Assembly (NCBI GenBank): GCA_951217055.1
Contig: OX578277.1
Span: forward strand, 64,698,388 to 64,762,387
DNA from: Gerris lacustris
Lineage: Eukaryota; Arthropoda; Insecta; Hemiptera; Gerridae
DNA length: 64,000 nucleotides
Reading direction: 5' to 3'
Numbering within the stretch: the first letter of the stretch is position 1; each line of letters opens with the position of its first letter. Of the stretch, positions 1 to 11,952 are shown piece after piece. The translations under genes and the position numbers were made by a program. The notes beneath the pieces are model-generated. The model saw only the letters and a program-made list of their open reading frames with translations. It did no database searches and was not told the DNA's origin.

Positions 1-108
1 CCTTTATTCGTCAAGAATCTATCAATTTATTCTCTTAAAGATAACGATTAAATACAAATAATAGGTAAGTAAATTTATATTTTAATATACTACTTCATTT
101 TAAAAGTA

Positions 109-1440
109 ATTAGCTGGATTCCTGTGCTTCTCTATGGAGTGTTTTTTTTTTTAATGTATCTTTTTAGTTATAAACTACCACTGAAAATTATTTCAGAAAT
201 TTTACTATTCGAGAATATCTAGATGTCGCAGAGTTTCTTTAATCCCTCCCCTCTTATTTCTATGCTCCCCTCATATATCATAAATTATGGATAAAATTAT
301 TTGCAAATATCCCTAATTAAGTTATTAATTCGGACTACTGGAGAAACATTTTTAAAAGCAGAGTTTTTTTCTTCTGTAACCCCCTGCCTAATCGCATCCC
401 AGGGTTTAAATTGATTTTCTTATATTTACTAAACTAGGCATCGCGTGGCTCTATCATTGAAGCGAGCGTATTGCAATTAAATACGGAATATTAAAATTTG
501 TTAATCATGATGAATGTCATAGTTGAAGATAAGTGGAAGAGGGTAGTGTGAGGTAGAGTGGGGGTACTCGATACAAAGCTTTACTTCCTAACAAACCTAC
601 ACACAATACGACTATAAGAATCTTAACCACCCGTCATAGCTTTTAAACTAATATTATAAATCACTTCATTACTCAAATACTACTGCTTGTATCAAGTTAA
701 AATTTTACATACTTGTTTCAATTGCACTTTAGACGATGTATACGAATTTTTATTAAAATCGTTACGTTAAAACGTAAGATATCGGTAAAAAGGTTGTTTC
801 TCTATTTTAAACGTTTAGGCCCGCTTTAATAGTTTTAGCGATCTTTATTAATTCATAGCAGTGTCGTTGTTGGTTTTACTAAAAAATGTTATTTGTAAGA
901 AATGTTCGTCTCATCGAATAGGTGATGATAGAATTTTTTCCTGTCCTGAAATTTCAATTTTAAATTTGAACCTCACGTTTACGCGAGCATTGCGCGCGAA
1001 CTCTTGGACGGATCACGCTGTCCAACGAACTTAGCCTGAGTATTTGTTAGAGGATCATGTATATCAAATTTCAACTAAATCAGTCAACTTTTACTCAAGT
1101 TATCGTCACACGCGTAAACGTTACTGACAGACAGACAGACAGACAGACAAGATGCATATTTCGTTGAATGTAAGAAGCTCGCTTACGCTCGCTTCAATTA
1201 ATACGCTTACATCCTAAAGAGAATCCATTTTCTACGTTCCTCTTTCCCTTTAACTTCATATCAGTCTGGAGCTCAAATCCTCTTTTTTGTTTTACGTTTC
1301 CCCTATTTCCCCCTTAGGGATCAATTTTTAAAAATATCTTGACAGACCCCAATATTATTTTACAAATTTTCACACAAAATATGTACTGATTTTATTTTAG
1401 CCTTTAACAAAAATTGGAAAATGTTGTGGGACTTAGTTTT
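109..1440 (+). repeat. Interspersed repeat family A, copy 1, interrupted by an insertion
   Basis: The head (TAGCTGGATTCCTGTGCTTC) and the following roughly 330 bases match 41329-41580. The tail, from about 1195 (GCTTACATCC, then CCTCTTAGGGAT-like text), matches 41605-41770. The two halves are adjacent in the 41-kb copy but here are split by about 700 bases that include the duplicated 626-bp block at 548-1173. A head-only copy lies at 11688-11760. No coding potential is visible. The TAGCTGGAT-CCGTGCTTC-CTACG head resembles a motif common at ends of insect interspersed repeats, but I cannot assign it to a LINE, SINE or DNA transposon. Confidence 0.6.
548..1173 (+). repeat. 626-bp exact duplicate, copy 1
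   Basis: By eye this block is identical, base for base and in length, to 7021-7646 in the same orientation. Identity starts at GTGAGGTAGAGTG and stops after CGTTGAATGTAA. Flanks on both sides are unrelated. Its 3' half contains a divergent member of the CAGACAGACAG-bearing repeat family (compare 6100-6650 and 57024-57465). The identity implies very recent transposition or duplication, or an assembly artefact. Confidence 0.85.
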
Positions 1441-1450
1441 AAATATACGC

Positions 1451-2129
1451 ATATGGCCCTCATCTTGAATCAAAATGGCCGATTGGATAACTTATCACAC
1501 GCCGAGTTTTTTACGCCATAAAAGGAAGCTAATTATCAAATCTCATGGTTCTAGTGCAATCTCATTGGCTCAGGAGATATATAGCAATATCGAATGTTGC
1601 TTATAAGCATCCGCCTTAAATCAAGATCGCGGATCTTAGCTAGCACCTAGGGGTTAAAGGATCCTACCTACAAAATTTCATTTTCACATACATTTCCATT
1701 GGTACCAAAGATGTCATGATGAGTCAGTTAGTCAGTGGTATTTGGATTTTATATTTATAGATAATACCACATGAGATTTGACACTAAGAATCTATTAACT
1801 ATGTGTGATATTTTTTACGAACAGCTTTACTAGTTCTATAACATTTCTAATAAACATACTACGTCTTAATTCTTCTCAATAATAATTGAAAAAAGTTCAA
1901 GTTATTGTTCATAATTAATTCAAAATGACTAACAAGCTTTTCAATATTTCTGATGACTCCAACAACTCCAAAACTTGTTGCTAATATATTAGAACTAGCC
2001 AGATCCGTCTAGAAGTTGGCGCTGTGTGTAAATAATAATTAAAACAATATAATTAATATATCTTTATTGTTACATAATTTCGTATTTAAGTAAAAGTAGG
2101 TTATATTATTTTTTTATGCATTTTCAATT
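1451..2129. other. AT-rich noncoding stretch
   Basis: Stops occur in all frames and there is no gene. It holds dispersed repeat text such as AAAATGGCCGATTGG (about 1473) and an imperfect short hairpin AAGATCGCGGATCTTA near 1623-1638. I see nothing else here. Confidence 0.6.
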
Positions 2130-2725
2130 GTTCTATTTTATTCTACATTCAATTTTCAATTTTAGTTACAATAAGTCTATGTAACAAATTTAAGATCTTT
2201 AAATCCACTGGAAACTAAGATAATAGTATCTGATTAAATCCAAGATGGCGGCCATATGTTGAAGTGAAAGTAACTTTAAATTTCTCCTTTAGCTACCATA
2301 GGTCTGTGTAGCAAATTTCAGATCCCTCGGTCCACTGGAAGCTGAGATAATAGAGAGTTATTAAATCCAAGATGGTGGTTGTAATTCAATATGGCGACCA
2401 TATGTTGAAGTGAAAGTACCTTTAATTTTCTTCTTTAGCTACCACAAGTCTATGTACCAAATTTTAGATCTCTATAGGTCCACTGGAAGCTGATATAATA
2501 GAGTGTGAATAAATCCAAGATGGCGGCTATAATTCAATATGGTGGCCATATATCGAACGCAAAATGGCCGCACTTATCTATTTATGGTACACTCTATCTA
2601 TGTACCAAATTTCAAACCTCTATGTCAATGGGAAGTAGGAGAATTACTGATGAATAAATCCAAGATGGCGGCTATATTTCAATATGGCGGACATATATCG
2701 AAATCAAAGCGGTCTTTTTTTGCTC
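2130..2725 (+). repeat. Tandem array, about 127-148 bp period, with AAGATGGCGGC motifs
   Basis: Units beginning AAATCCAAGATGG start near 2236, 2363, 2511 and 2656. Each carries TAGCTACCAnnGTCTnTGTA, a CCACTGGAAGCTGA-like block and one to three AAnATGGCGGC elements. AAGATGGCGGC matches the known vertebrate YY1 / insect Pho core (ATGGC, or GCCAT on the other strand). The short reading frame across 2539-2820 is a by-product of the repeat, not a gene. Confidence 0.7.
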
Positions 2726-2960
2726 GCCAGGTTATAGTAGGCCGATGTTTTGAAAACATCGATGTTGGTTCAGTTCGATGTCGAAACATCGATGTCAAGT
2801 TATCGGTGTCACGACCCTAGGGCAGTACCTACTGTCCTGCTGTCTGTCTCAATTCGCGCGGTGCGCGCTCTCGTAAACTTCTGCAGTTCAAAAAAATTGT
2901 GCTACTCTGCCCTGTGTCTCATGTGCGCCCGGATTACACGTATGATGTGGAAATGAATTT
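2725..2960. repeat. Palindrome-rich segment with paired ACATCGATGT motifs
   Basis: GAAAACATCGATGTT and GAAACATCGATGTC lie about 30 bases apart, followed by GC-richer text (GCGCGGTGCGCGCTC near 2857-2871). The 12-mer AACATCGATGTT is self-complementary. It looks like a transposon end or regulatory fragment. No partner terminus was found in the window. Confidence 0.35.
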
Positions 2961-4789
2961 AAGTACTGGGTATGGTAGGTATTATTAAAAAAACATAAAA
3001 TATAAAAGGAATAAAATTATTATTGATTTATTATAAAATATTTAAATAATATCTTATTTAACATCATGCTTTTCTTTATAGGTTCTCCACTAAAAACCCG
3101 AAAATATATATAAATATTTTGATCCGGAATATTTTATATTGTCAATTGAAAGGTGCTGCTTGAAATTAAAATCCATTTCTATGCTAAAACAAAGAATATA
3201 AAATAAATCTATTAAAAAGCCGTATAAAATAAACTAGCAACTCATAATACTTATTTATTCATTTATAAAAAAAACAAAAAACTTCTCCTTTAAGATAAAA
3301 AAAAAGTAAAACAATTATAATTTAAGAATTTTTTATCCCTCTAAATAAAATCCTAAAGTTTTTTTTATATAACTTAAATAAAAAAGGAAATATACCACTA
3401 GTGATAACGAATCAATAGTATTTTGAAGTTCAGCTTCAGTTTAGTATAGGATTTAATAATAATTATATAAATATTATCACATGTAGATCTTTGTTTAGAA
3501 ACACTAACATTTTTTAACCATTTGTTATTTTTGTTAATAAGTGTAAACAGTTATTTAAAAACTATCTAAATAGTTTAACCAAAATTATTTTGTATAACTA
3601 TACGTTTATTTCGTTTATTGTTCATTAGTAGAACAAAAGCTTTTAATTTATCATAGGTTGGTATAACCACTTGGTAACAGGTGTATTGATACAAGGATCT
3701 CAGTTTGTCATCGGTCAAAATAGTTGGTGGCCATATTTAGTTATTTCTATTTCTTTCCTATTTCTTTTAATGAGATAAACAACTTTTTATCCAAACAAAT
3801 ATGATAATAATATCTTTGAAATAGTTATTGCCCGGTGTATACATTGAGTTTATCTTTTATATTTTGAAATTGTATATGGAGGAATTCAGTGATAATATAA
3901 TATTTCGACTATGCCAAGCTTCGTTCATACTGCATATTGATTTGGCTGACGACTTCTCAGACATATTGATGACGCCTGTCATTCAATCTTTTAAATTAGC
4001 TTTATAATTGAGTACTTTCTCTCTAATTTTTGTAAGTACAAAGCACGCTTAATTTATAGAAAGGATGATCCTTAAGATATGATTTATCTAAAAATATGAA
4101 TTGTTAAATCTGATTCCTGATGATTGATCTGAAAATTACGATTACCCATAATGCATTGTTTTGAATCACAACTACCCCGTGACCCCATTACCTTGTTGAC
4201 TGACTTACTTATACCATTGCCCTGTTGCATATTATTTTAACTATTTATTTTAAAATGTAATATTTCTCTTTGTAATGAAAATGTAAAGGAGAAATTAAGT
4301 ATTTTTTTTATTTCTTACTGACATTTTTCTTTTATAAACTTAAAAAGAAATGTCCGACTTATTTATTGATAATAGTTATTTCATTATTACCCATAGTGCG
4401 TTGTCTTATAAAGTGTTATCAGTTCACCCGACGTTTTACTAACGTATATTATTACTTTCATTTCTGATTATTCTTGAGAATTATCAGTTTATATCCGGAT
4501 ATATAAGCGTATAAAAATAACTAGCAACTCGAAATATTTATTCATTTATAAAAGAAAATGGATATAATTTAAGAATATTGTTTCCCTTAAAATTAAATTA
4601 AAAAGATTTGTTTACATCTCTTATCGAATCTAAAAAAAAAAATAATATTAGTTATATCGAATTGACAATATAAGTAACCTTCAGATTTTTATAAGTTCTT
4701 ATCCTTATCTTATATTTTGCCAAAAAAGAAATACAATATATTTAATTAAACTATTAATAATAATAATAATTATTTATAATCCATCTATA
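2961..4789. other. AT-rich noncoding DNA, no gene
   Basis: About 1.8 kb of very AT-rich sequence with frequent stops in every frame. Some text recurs internally, for example AACTAGCAACTC at 3231 and 4520, suggesting degraded repeats. No coding, RNA or transposon boundary could be supported. Confidence 0.6.
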
Positions 4790-5459
4790 AAAGTCAACGT
4801 GGGTCGTGTGTGTGTATGTTCTTTATAGGATTTTTAATTTTTTGAGGTATCAACGAAATTTGCACACATGCTTATCATCTCCCTGGTAAAAATACTGGTA
4901 ATGTTTCCTTCTCTATACTCACTTATTTAAAGATGGGGGCCATATTTGTGTTACTTTTTAAGTTCCAAATTCCACCTAATCACCTATTAAATCATTATAT
5001 ATCAATAACTGTTAATGCTGAAATCACGAGTTTTGCTACAAAGCTTGCTATAATGTTGCGTACCTTCGCTTTGAATACCTCCCTGAAACTATTTGGTATT
5101 GACTTACTTCTTATGGCATAAACATATTCTATGAAAATATTTTTCATAAAAATTAGTGGTCATTATTGTGTTTAAATACGAATTCCCCTTACTAATGTAT
5201 TTAATACTATATCTCGAAAAATTGTGAACGCTAGGATGGCCAAACTAGCGTTTTGCTTTACTAAAATAATTATATTACAAACAATTTACAATCATTTAAT
5301 TTAAATTTTTATAAATTTATTCTCTCTTCAAAGATAAAATTGACAATTTTACTTAAATTTAAGAAAATTTTAAATTATAGTGAACATTTTTACTTTATTT
5401 TAAGTAGGTATATAAGCCAATTACCAATTTTACTTGTCCAATTTAAATCCTTTTATTAC
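4790..5459. other. Noncoding, degraded interspersed repeat
   Basis: It contains text of the type AACGAAATTTGCACACATGC (4854-4873) followed by AAGATGGGGGCCATATTTG, a style common to dispersed insect repeats. The 62-codon frame here has no recognisable features and is not called a gene. Confidence 0.5.
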
Positions 5460-5516
5460 CTAACCAGATCGAATCGTTGTACTTAGCTCGACTAAATTAG
5501 TGCTGCCATCTTTTTA

Positions 5517-5633
5517 TCTCAGTGCGCGTAAGTTATCAAACTGAATTCCGAGTTCCAACAATATCAGTGGTTTCCAGATATACGAGGAGCAACACAACCC
5601 AACACTCTTCAGATCTTTAATTAAGAAAAACAG
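5517..5633 (+). other. Possible 5' noncoding exon with strong splice donor
   Basis: The segment starts with an initiator-like TCTCAGTG (A at 5521), is less AT-rich than its surroundings and is not repeated elsewhere in the window. It ends in AAAAACAG followed by GTGAGTCG, a near-perfect eukaryotic 5' splice site. No ATG-initiated frame is open across the donor, so it would be a 5' UTR exon. No partner acceptor is proven; a plausible acceptor lies at 10166. TATA, promoter elements and transcription are not demonstrated, so this stays a weak call. Confidence 0.3.
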
Positions 5634-5797
5634 GTGAGTCGTCTTAAAAATTCTGTTATAATACTCACAATATAAAATTTTTCTAAATTATTAAATCTAA
5701 TATGGGTTAACCTATACCATTCAAGAGAAACCAATAGACTATGGCAAATTAAGGGATAGACTGACACGAAACCAAAAATGTTCCCTGATGTCTAAAC

Positions 5798-5975
<178 letters not shown>

Positions 5976-6099
5976 GTGGTGTATGTAAAACCAAAAAAGT
6001 GTTTTCCTTAAAAATGCCACTATAGTCTGACAATAACATTATTAATATTATCAAATATTTTTTTTTTATTATTAAATATTTAATAAAAAAAAAAAATAG

Positions 6100-6650
6100 A
6101 CTGCCAATTAGTGTGGCACATAGCTTCCTCGCATCCTATCATGTACTTTATTGTTATAATGTTTATTGTGTAAAAACTATTAATAGTTTTAGCGATCTTT
6201 AACACTTCATAGCGGTGTCGCTGTTGGTTTTACTGAAAAATTGTATTGGAAAAAAATGTTTGTCTTATTGAATAGATGAAGTTAGATTTTTTTCCCGACC
6301 TAAAATTCCAAATTTAAATTAAAAGTTCACGTTTACGCGAGCGTTGCTCGTGAACGCTTGGACGGATAACGTTGTCCAACGAACTCGTCCTGGGCATTGG
6401 TAAAATGAACATGTCTACCAAATTTCATCAAAATCGGTTGTCATTTACTCAAGTTATCGTCGCACGTTTCATAATTCGCGGACACACAGACCGACAGACA
6501 GACAGACAGACACGAGACCAAAAATGTTCCCTGGTGTCTGAAACGGATTTCTGTCTTGGAATATTTAAAATCGGAGGCATAAAAGTTTTTCGTTCTCGAA
6601 AGTGAACACAATGCTTCCGTTACCTTCGGTAAGCTCGGAAGCAAAATACT
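6100..6650 (+). repeat. CAGACAGACAG interspersed repeat (family F1), full copy
   Basis: Begins TGCCAATTAGTGTGGCACAT and runs through TTTTAGCGATCTTTAACAC, GTTTACGCGAGCGTTGCTCG, AAATTTCATCAAAATCGG, a CAGACAGACAGAC run near 6492, and TTCTGTCTTGGAAT, ending at CTCGGAAGCAA. The same order appears at 56788-57465, and 3' parts appear at 8771-8900 (reverse), 15890-16130 and 26215-26445. No open frame is shared between copies, so it is probably a nonautonomous element. The class is undetermined. Confidence 0.7.
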
Positions 6651-7020
6651 CAATAGAACTATTAATTATAGGAAAACAATTTATATATTTGAAATAGATT
6701 TATTTAATGAAAACTTGCTGTATAAATCCACTCTTAATGTAAAATAGTTCACATTATGATTGGACAGAGAGTATTTGTAGCGCTTCCTATGAGATATTGT
6801 CTGAACTACTATCTCTAATTTAATTTAAATAAATAGTCATTAATTGTTTATTTAAGAATCAAATATGCAGAACCACACTGAGTTTTGTTGCAAAACCTCA
6901 TTTTTAAAACGGCAGCTCAGTTTCTGCATTCAATTTTATCAAAGCAATGCTAACCAAACCAGTGCAGCCATGCCGCAGCTATTGTAACTGGACAACTATA
7001 ACAAGATTTACATTTTTTTT

Positions 7021-7646
7021 GTGAGGTAGAGTGGGGGTACTCGATACAAAGCTTTACTTCCTAACAAACCTACACACAATACGACTATAAGAATCTTAAC
7101 CACCCGTCATAGCTTTTAAACTAATATTATAAATCACTTCATTACTCAAATACTACTGCTTGTATCAAGTTAAAATTTTACATACTTGTTTCAATTGCAC
7201 TTTAGACGATGTATACGAATTTTTATTAAAATCGTTACGTTAAAACGTAAGATATCGGTAAAAAGGTTGTTTCTCTATTTTAAACGTTTAGGCCCGCTTT
7301 AATAGTTTTAGCGATCTTTATTAATTCATAGCAGTGTCGTTGTTGGTTTTACTAAAAAATGTTATTTGTAAGAAATGTTCGTCTCATCGAATAGGTGATG
7401 ATAGAATTTTTTCCTGTCCTGAAATTTCAATTTTAAATTTGAACCTCACGTTTACGCGAGCATTGCGCGCGAACTCTTGGACGGATCACGCTGTCCAACG
7501 AACTTAGCCTGAGTATTTGTTAGAGGATCATGTATATCAAATTTCAACTAAATCAGTCAACTTTTACTCAAGTTATCGTCACACGCGTAAACGTTACTGA
7601 CAGACAGACAGACAGACAGACAAGATGCATATTTCGTTGAATGTAA
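7021..7646 (+). repeat. 626-bp exact duplicate, copy 2
   Basis: Same-orientation twin of 548-1173, identical by eye including the number of GACA units. The left flank is poly-T (7013-7020). The right flank makes a short palindrome GAATGTAATTTACATTC with the repeat end. The two copies lie 6473 bases apart. Confidence 0.85.
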
Positions 7647-7671
7647 TTTACATTCAACTCCCAGAAATCTT

Positions 7672-8215
7672 ATTGCATTACAGAAATGCATATTTTGGTA
7701 TCCAAGTCTTATTTTTAGGACCTGTCCTAATTGGGTTGAGCGGGGGGGGGGGGGGGGGGGGGGGAGGGAGGGGACATTTTTTTTTTGCGTATTGTTGTAA
7801 TTTTGTTGAAAGTAAAATGGCTGCCATTTTAAAAACAAGATATATTTTTGTTGACGAAATATCAATTCCTTTAAAATGATACCCAACTTCAAATTATCAA
7901 ATGTCAAAAAATGTTGGGGCTCCCGAATTATGAACCCCTAAAATTTTTAAAATTAAACTTCTTTATATCAACTCCCGAAAATATCATTGGACCACTGAGA
8001 TGCATATTTTTGTATTTTTGCCTTATTTTTAGGACCTGTCCAAATGGGGTAGCGGGGAGGGACATTTTTTTTTTTTTTGCGTTGTTTTAATTTTTTGGCG
8101 GGTAAAATGGCTGCTATTTTGGACACACGATATATTTTTGTAAGCCAAATTTCAATACCTTTAAAATGATACCCAACTTCGAATTTTCTAATGACAAATA
8201 AATTGATCTGTCGTT
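7672..8215 (+). repeat. Two-unit direct repeat with poly-G and AAAATGGCTGCCATTTT
   Basis: Unit 1 (about 7690-7910) and unit 2 (about 7995-8205) share TTTTTAGGACCTGTCC, a G-rich run, GACATTTTTTTTTT, AAAATGGCTGC-ATTTT and CCTTTAAAATGATACCCAAC. The spacing is about 300 bases. Unit 1 has a 23-G homopolymer (7742-7764), reduced in unit 2. There is no gene. Confidence 0.7.
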
Positions 8216-8440
8216 TACCGATTTGAAGTTTTTCTGAGTTGTCTCGGCGTCTGTCTGTGCAGACGCCTGGTGCCTAAATACCGGGCAGATTTAGACAAAA
8301 TTTAGCTTAAATGTTCAGAGAAATCATACCCCGAGGCGAAATCGAGAAATTAATTTTAGCTCCAAATTTGGGGGCGCTACCCCCCAAAAACTCTGAAAAA
8401 ACGTGAAAAAAATTATTTCTCGAAAACAGTTTCGACGATT

Positions 8441-8745
8441 TTGAATAAAAAAATTCTAAAATGTAGTCCATTTAAATACAAATCTAACGATATAAGCCGT
8501 TTTCCCGGGAAAAAACTAGTTCCTGAGAAAATAGCTAAAACCGCGGACAGAGAGAGCCCGGGTTCGATTCCGCGTCCTGGAGAAGTTATTTTTATGATAT
8601 TTTTTGGTGAAATGTTCAATAATAATTAAATCTACATACGAAAACAAATAAATGGAAAACACTGGGCTAAGTAATTATAAACTCGTATATGAGAAAGTTT
8701 TTCTGAGTATTCTCGGACCGATTTTTTTATATGGTTAGATTCGTA
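8441..8745 (+). repeat. Interspersed repeat with pol III B-box-like core, copy 1
   Basis: It contains CCCGGGTTCGATTCCGCG at 8557-8574, matching the tRNA-gene B box GGTTCGANTCC. It is followed by text (TTTTATGATATTTT, then AAATGGAAAACACTGGGCTA) that recurs at 61040-61195 after another GGTTCGATTCC. A clear A box at tRNA distance was not found, so this is a tRNA-derived SINE candidate rather than a tRNA gene. Confidence 0.45.
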
Positions 8746-8770
8746 TTTAAATAGACTCCATTTTAGAATT

Positions 8771-8905
8771 GCTTCCGAGCTTACCCAAGGTAACGGAAGC
8801 CATTGTGATCGTTCTGAAGAACGAAAATATTTTATGGCTCCGATTTCAAAAATTCCAAGACAGAAATATGTTTTAGACATCAGTGATCATTTTTGATTCC
8901 GTGTC
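8771..8905 (-). repeat. 3' end of repeat family F1, reverse orientation
   Basis: GCTTCCGAGCTTACCCAAGG through AAAATTCCAAGACAGAAAT is the reverse complement of the 3' tail of the 6100-6650 element. Confidence 0.6.
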
Positions 8906-8999
8906 TGTCTGTCGCTCAATTTTTGCGAAACAACATATCTTATAAACTGCACGTCTGATTTTAATGGCATTTGTGTGGTAGGTCATAAGTAGCTCATTG

Positions 9000-9240
9000 T
9001 TGGTCCTGATTGTTTTGATCCTGTAAGCCAAATATCATTAAAGTCACCCCAGTAGTTTCGGCTCCACGCGTCACAGTACTGTTTACAGACAACAGAAGAT
9101 GCGGACAGACATTTTTTATAAACAACTTTTTTGAGCTCAGGACCTCAAAACATGTAAATCCATAAAATAACAAAATCGAATTTCTGAGCCACCACAATAC
9201 TTCTTATTTTTATACTAAGTAATATGAGAAAGTAAAAATC
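9000..9240 (+). repeat. Interspersed repeat family F2, copy 1
   Basis: It shares with 15640-15860 the sequence of features CCAAATATCATTAAAGTC-like, GGCTCCACGCGTC, ACAGACATTTTT, ACTTTTTTGA, GGACCnCAAnACATGTA-ATCCAT, and a terminal ATATGAGAAAGTAAAAA. It is not coding. Confidence 0.55.
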
Positions 9241-9559
9241 AATATATAATTTTTTATCTTGAAATTTGGATAGATGTTCCTTCAAGTCATTTAATCGATG
9301 TATAGGAGTATGGCTGTTATTTTCTGTTACAATTAATTTTCTTGGAAGTGAGGTCTACTGTTCACAGAACTACTAGTTAACTCATAGTAAACTATTTAGC
9401 ACATAAGTCGAGAGCGATCAGAGGTCTATGATTTTTTCCGGGGTATTTTTACACCCGAAGACGGATATCGCTTAGGTGTCGGATGTCGGGATTTTACGGA
9501 TATCGGGTTTTTGAATGGTTAACGACCACTGAACAAGCCCGGGTTAGCAACCAAACTCT

Positions 9560-9965
9560 TCACATTTTTATGCGGTCTTTGGTCTTTAACCATGTGTCAT
9601 ATCCATATCTCGATTATATATCGAACGGAGAGTGCAGATCATATGGTTTCCAGGCCGAAACTTGTTGGTACTACTCTTTCCAACAGCTTTCTATTTGTTT
9701 AGAGTTTAGCCAATGCTTGGTGAACATTGAGCGGGGGGCCTGATCTGGGAGTTGAACCCAAAGCTGTATACTATATGGTCAGGAACACTCACTCACACTC
9801 ATTCATCTACTGACCATGCCCGATGCTGCTTTACTTGACTGATTAGGAGTGGGTTACACAGGTCCCAGAACTACTAGATAGTATATCTTGGAATGTTGAT
9901 TATCAGTAGTCCCTTAATGTATTAACTTTTTAAAAATCAGAGAATTTTCACTTTCAGAGAAAATT
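9560..9965 (-). repeat. tRNA-like SINE candidate, minus strand
   Basis: On the minus strand TGGTCAGTAGATG (A-box-like, near 9805-9817) precedes GGGTTCAACTCCCAG (B-box GGTTCRANYCC, near 9747-9761) at roughly tRNA-gene spacing. A long unrelated tail runs toward 9560. An 86-codon frame on the opposite strand (9483-9743) has no supporting feature. No tRNA cloverleaf could be built, so a SINE head is the likelier reading. Confidence 0.4.
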
Positions 9966-10166
9966 CAATTCAAAGAAGTCATTGAATTCTATAATCACAT
10001 AACTAACACTCTAACGAAGTACAATTTCAATAGTTTTTCGTTCACTGATTTATAAGAGAGTTTTAATTAATACTATAAAAAATTATTAAAAAAATTACCT
10101 AAAGAGTTACATATTTCTCAAGCCCCAAGACCAAAACTCAACGTTGACATTTTATTTCTGTTTCAG

Positions 10167-10237
10167 GTAAGCATTTGAAGTCATCCGCCGTGAGGAAGTC
10201 AAGGTTAGTGGCTCACCACAAAGTGTGGAATGAGAAG
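10167..10237 (+). other. Possible short coding exon
   Basis: A pyrimidine-rich acceptor TTTATTTCTGTTTCAG ends at 10166. Downstream is an open stretch of 23 codons in one frame (Lys-His-Leu-Lys-Ser ... Val-Trp-Asn-Glu-Lys), entering in phase 1 and ending at AAG before GTACAT, a weak donor, at 10238. A stronger donor, AAG/GTTAGT, lies inside at 10203/10204 and would give a 37-base exon. The other two frames stop within four codons. I do not recognise the peptide, and the exon has no confirmed partners. Confidence 0.3.
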
Positions 10238-10610
10238 GTACATTTATCTAATAATTTTTGTTACCACATAATGTAGAGCCCTATTTCTTTAAGTAAATAG
10301 ACATGTTATCGCATTACACTTCAAGTAGACATTATTTTAGGAAATGGAAATGTCAATTGAATATTTTCATGATATAACAAAAACATCATCATTTTAAACG
10401 TTTCATTCATTTCCACATTAGATTGATTCGATAGATTAAACACAGCTGCCATCACAAATGTCTAAAAAACAATAACAAACCTCATAATAATATCCCTACT
10501 TTTATGCTCTTTAAAAACAACACAAAACTTATCTGCTTTTTCCTATATAGTCGAAGACACCATTATTATTACATCTACCAAGGAAAGAAAAAAAAGAATA
10601 ATAACCTGTA
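10238..10610. other. Noncoding, nothing recognised
   Basis: AT-rich DNA between the putative short exon and the palindromic MITE. No repeat partner or coding frame seen. Confidence 0.6.
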
Positions 10611-10611
10611 A

Positions 10612-11183
10612 TAGTCAGGGTGCCCATAGGCAAAAAAGTAACTTACACATACTCTTTCCAAACCTTTTTGTATGGCTTGTTTAGGCAAAGTCTGACACCG
10701 TTTTCCTCTGTGACTTTTTTTAGTTTTGGGGCGTTTTTTTTTATTTGAACCCTAAAATTTTAACGCGTCAGACTTGAAAATCGGGAAAAGTTCTGCGTCA
10801 GACAATATTAAAATGTTGATTTATAGGGTTCAAATAATGTATCTTGAGAAACTCAGCTGGTTATTAATCATTAATTAATATCAGTTCATATTAATTAATA
10901 TCCATTATTATTAATTAATATCATTAATTAATAACTGGCTGATTTTCTCAAGATACATTTTTTGAACCCTATAAATAAATATTTTAATGTCTGACGCAGA
11001 ACTTTTTCCGATTTTCTAGTCTGTCGCGTCAAAATTTTAGGGTTCAAAAAAAAAAAAAAACGCCCCAAAACTAAAAAAAGTCACAGAGGAAAACGGTGTC
11101 AGATTTGGCCTAAACAAGCCATACAAATAGGTTTGGAAAGAGTATGTATAAGTTACTTTTTTGCCTATGGGCACCCTGACTAT
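10612..11183. mobile_element. Long palindromic MITE, TA target site
   Basis: Arms of about 250 bases are near-perfect reverse complements. The left end is TAGTCAGGGTGCCCATAGGC and the right end GCCTATGGGCACCCTGACTA. Internal matching landmarks are CAGAGGAAAACGG / CCGTTTTCCTCTG and the paired TTCTGCGTCAGAC / GTCTGACGCAGAA. The centre is AT-rich (ATTAATTAATAT). The ends are bounded by TA, as expected for Tc1/mariner-type insertion. No coding sequence, so nonautonomous. A transcript would fold into one long hairpin. Confidence 0.85.
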
Positions 11184-11185
11184 AA

Positions 11186-11687
11186 TAACAAATATGATAA
11201 AAGGAAATTAAAAATATATCTTATTTTTCCCAAAAATTAATTAATTTTTATTTGCAAGCTTTAAACGAGAGGAACAGTTGAATAAATATGCATACATTTA
11301 TAGTCCATTAGATCACAATAAAAGTAAAGATAAAACAAAATACAAAACTTACTTTTCTTTAAACAGTATTATTAACCTCCTAAATAAAGAAACCAACAAA
11401 TAAAACCAAGAGTAGGCACTAAAAAAGATATAAATTTCTGTTTAAGATAAATGCTCTGATCTTGAGTAAATTTACCAATATATATAAATTATATATATAT
11501 ATAAATTATATATATATAAATTTATATATATATAAATATATTTGCTTGTTTTATTTTTAAAACTATGGAGAGCAGAGAGGCCATTTATGATCTTTGTCAA
11601 ATTTGGGTTTATAATATTGGCAGGTAAATAAGTGATTCTTTATTTTTAGTTGATTATTTAATTAATATTATGTTTATTAGTGAACAA
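11186..11687. other. AT-rich noncoding with TATATAAAT minisatellite
   Basis: There is no gene. At 11478-11542 an irregular minisatellite alternates TATATATA and AAATT blocks. Confidence 0.6.
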
Positions 11688-11760
11688 GTTGGATACCTGT
11701 GCTCCTCTACGGAGTGTTATTTTTAATTTGAAGGTTTTTAAACTATCGTCAAGAAACATT
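11688..11760 (+). repeat. Repeat family A, head fragment
   Basis: TTGGATACCTGTGCTCCTCT then ACGGAGTGTTATTTTTAATTTGA matches the heads of the copies at 109 and 41329, then diverges. Confidence 0.5.
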
Positions 11761-11952
11761 AATATATCCTTACATCCCACGCAACATCGTAACGCTTTTT
11801 GAGTTATGTTCCATAGCCTAAATATGAAAATGTAAAAAAATATTAAAAAAATAAGCTGCCTCTATTAAACTATTACATAGCGATAATCCAGACTTATATT
11901 GAAAAAACAACAATACACTCTTTGTAATCGTATAATCATCTATTATCATAGT

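Noticed and set aside
2130..2725. CRISPR-like array
   Set aside because: Repeats are long, diverged and contiguous, without unique spacers, and the DNA is eukaryotic.
8540..8590. tRNA gene
   Set aside because: Only the T-arm/B-box part is tRNA-like; no acceptor, D or anticodon arms could be paired.
9483..9743. 86-codon plus-strand frame with mixed composition
   Set aside because: It overlaps a SINE-like repeat carrying pol III boxes on the opposite strand; no family motif.
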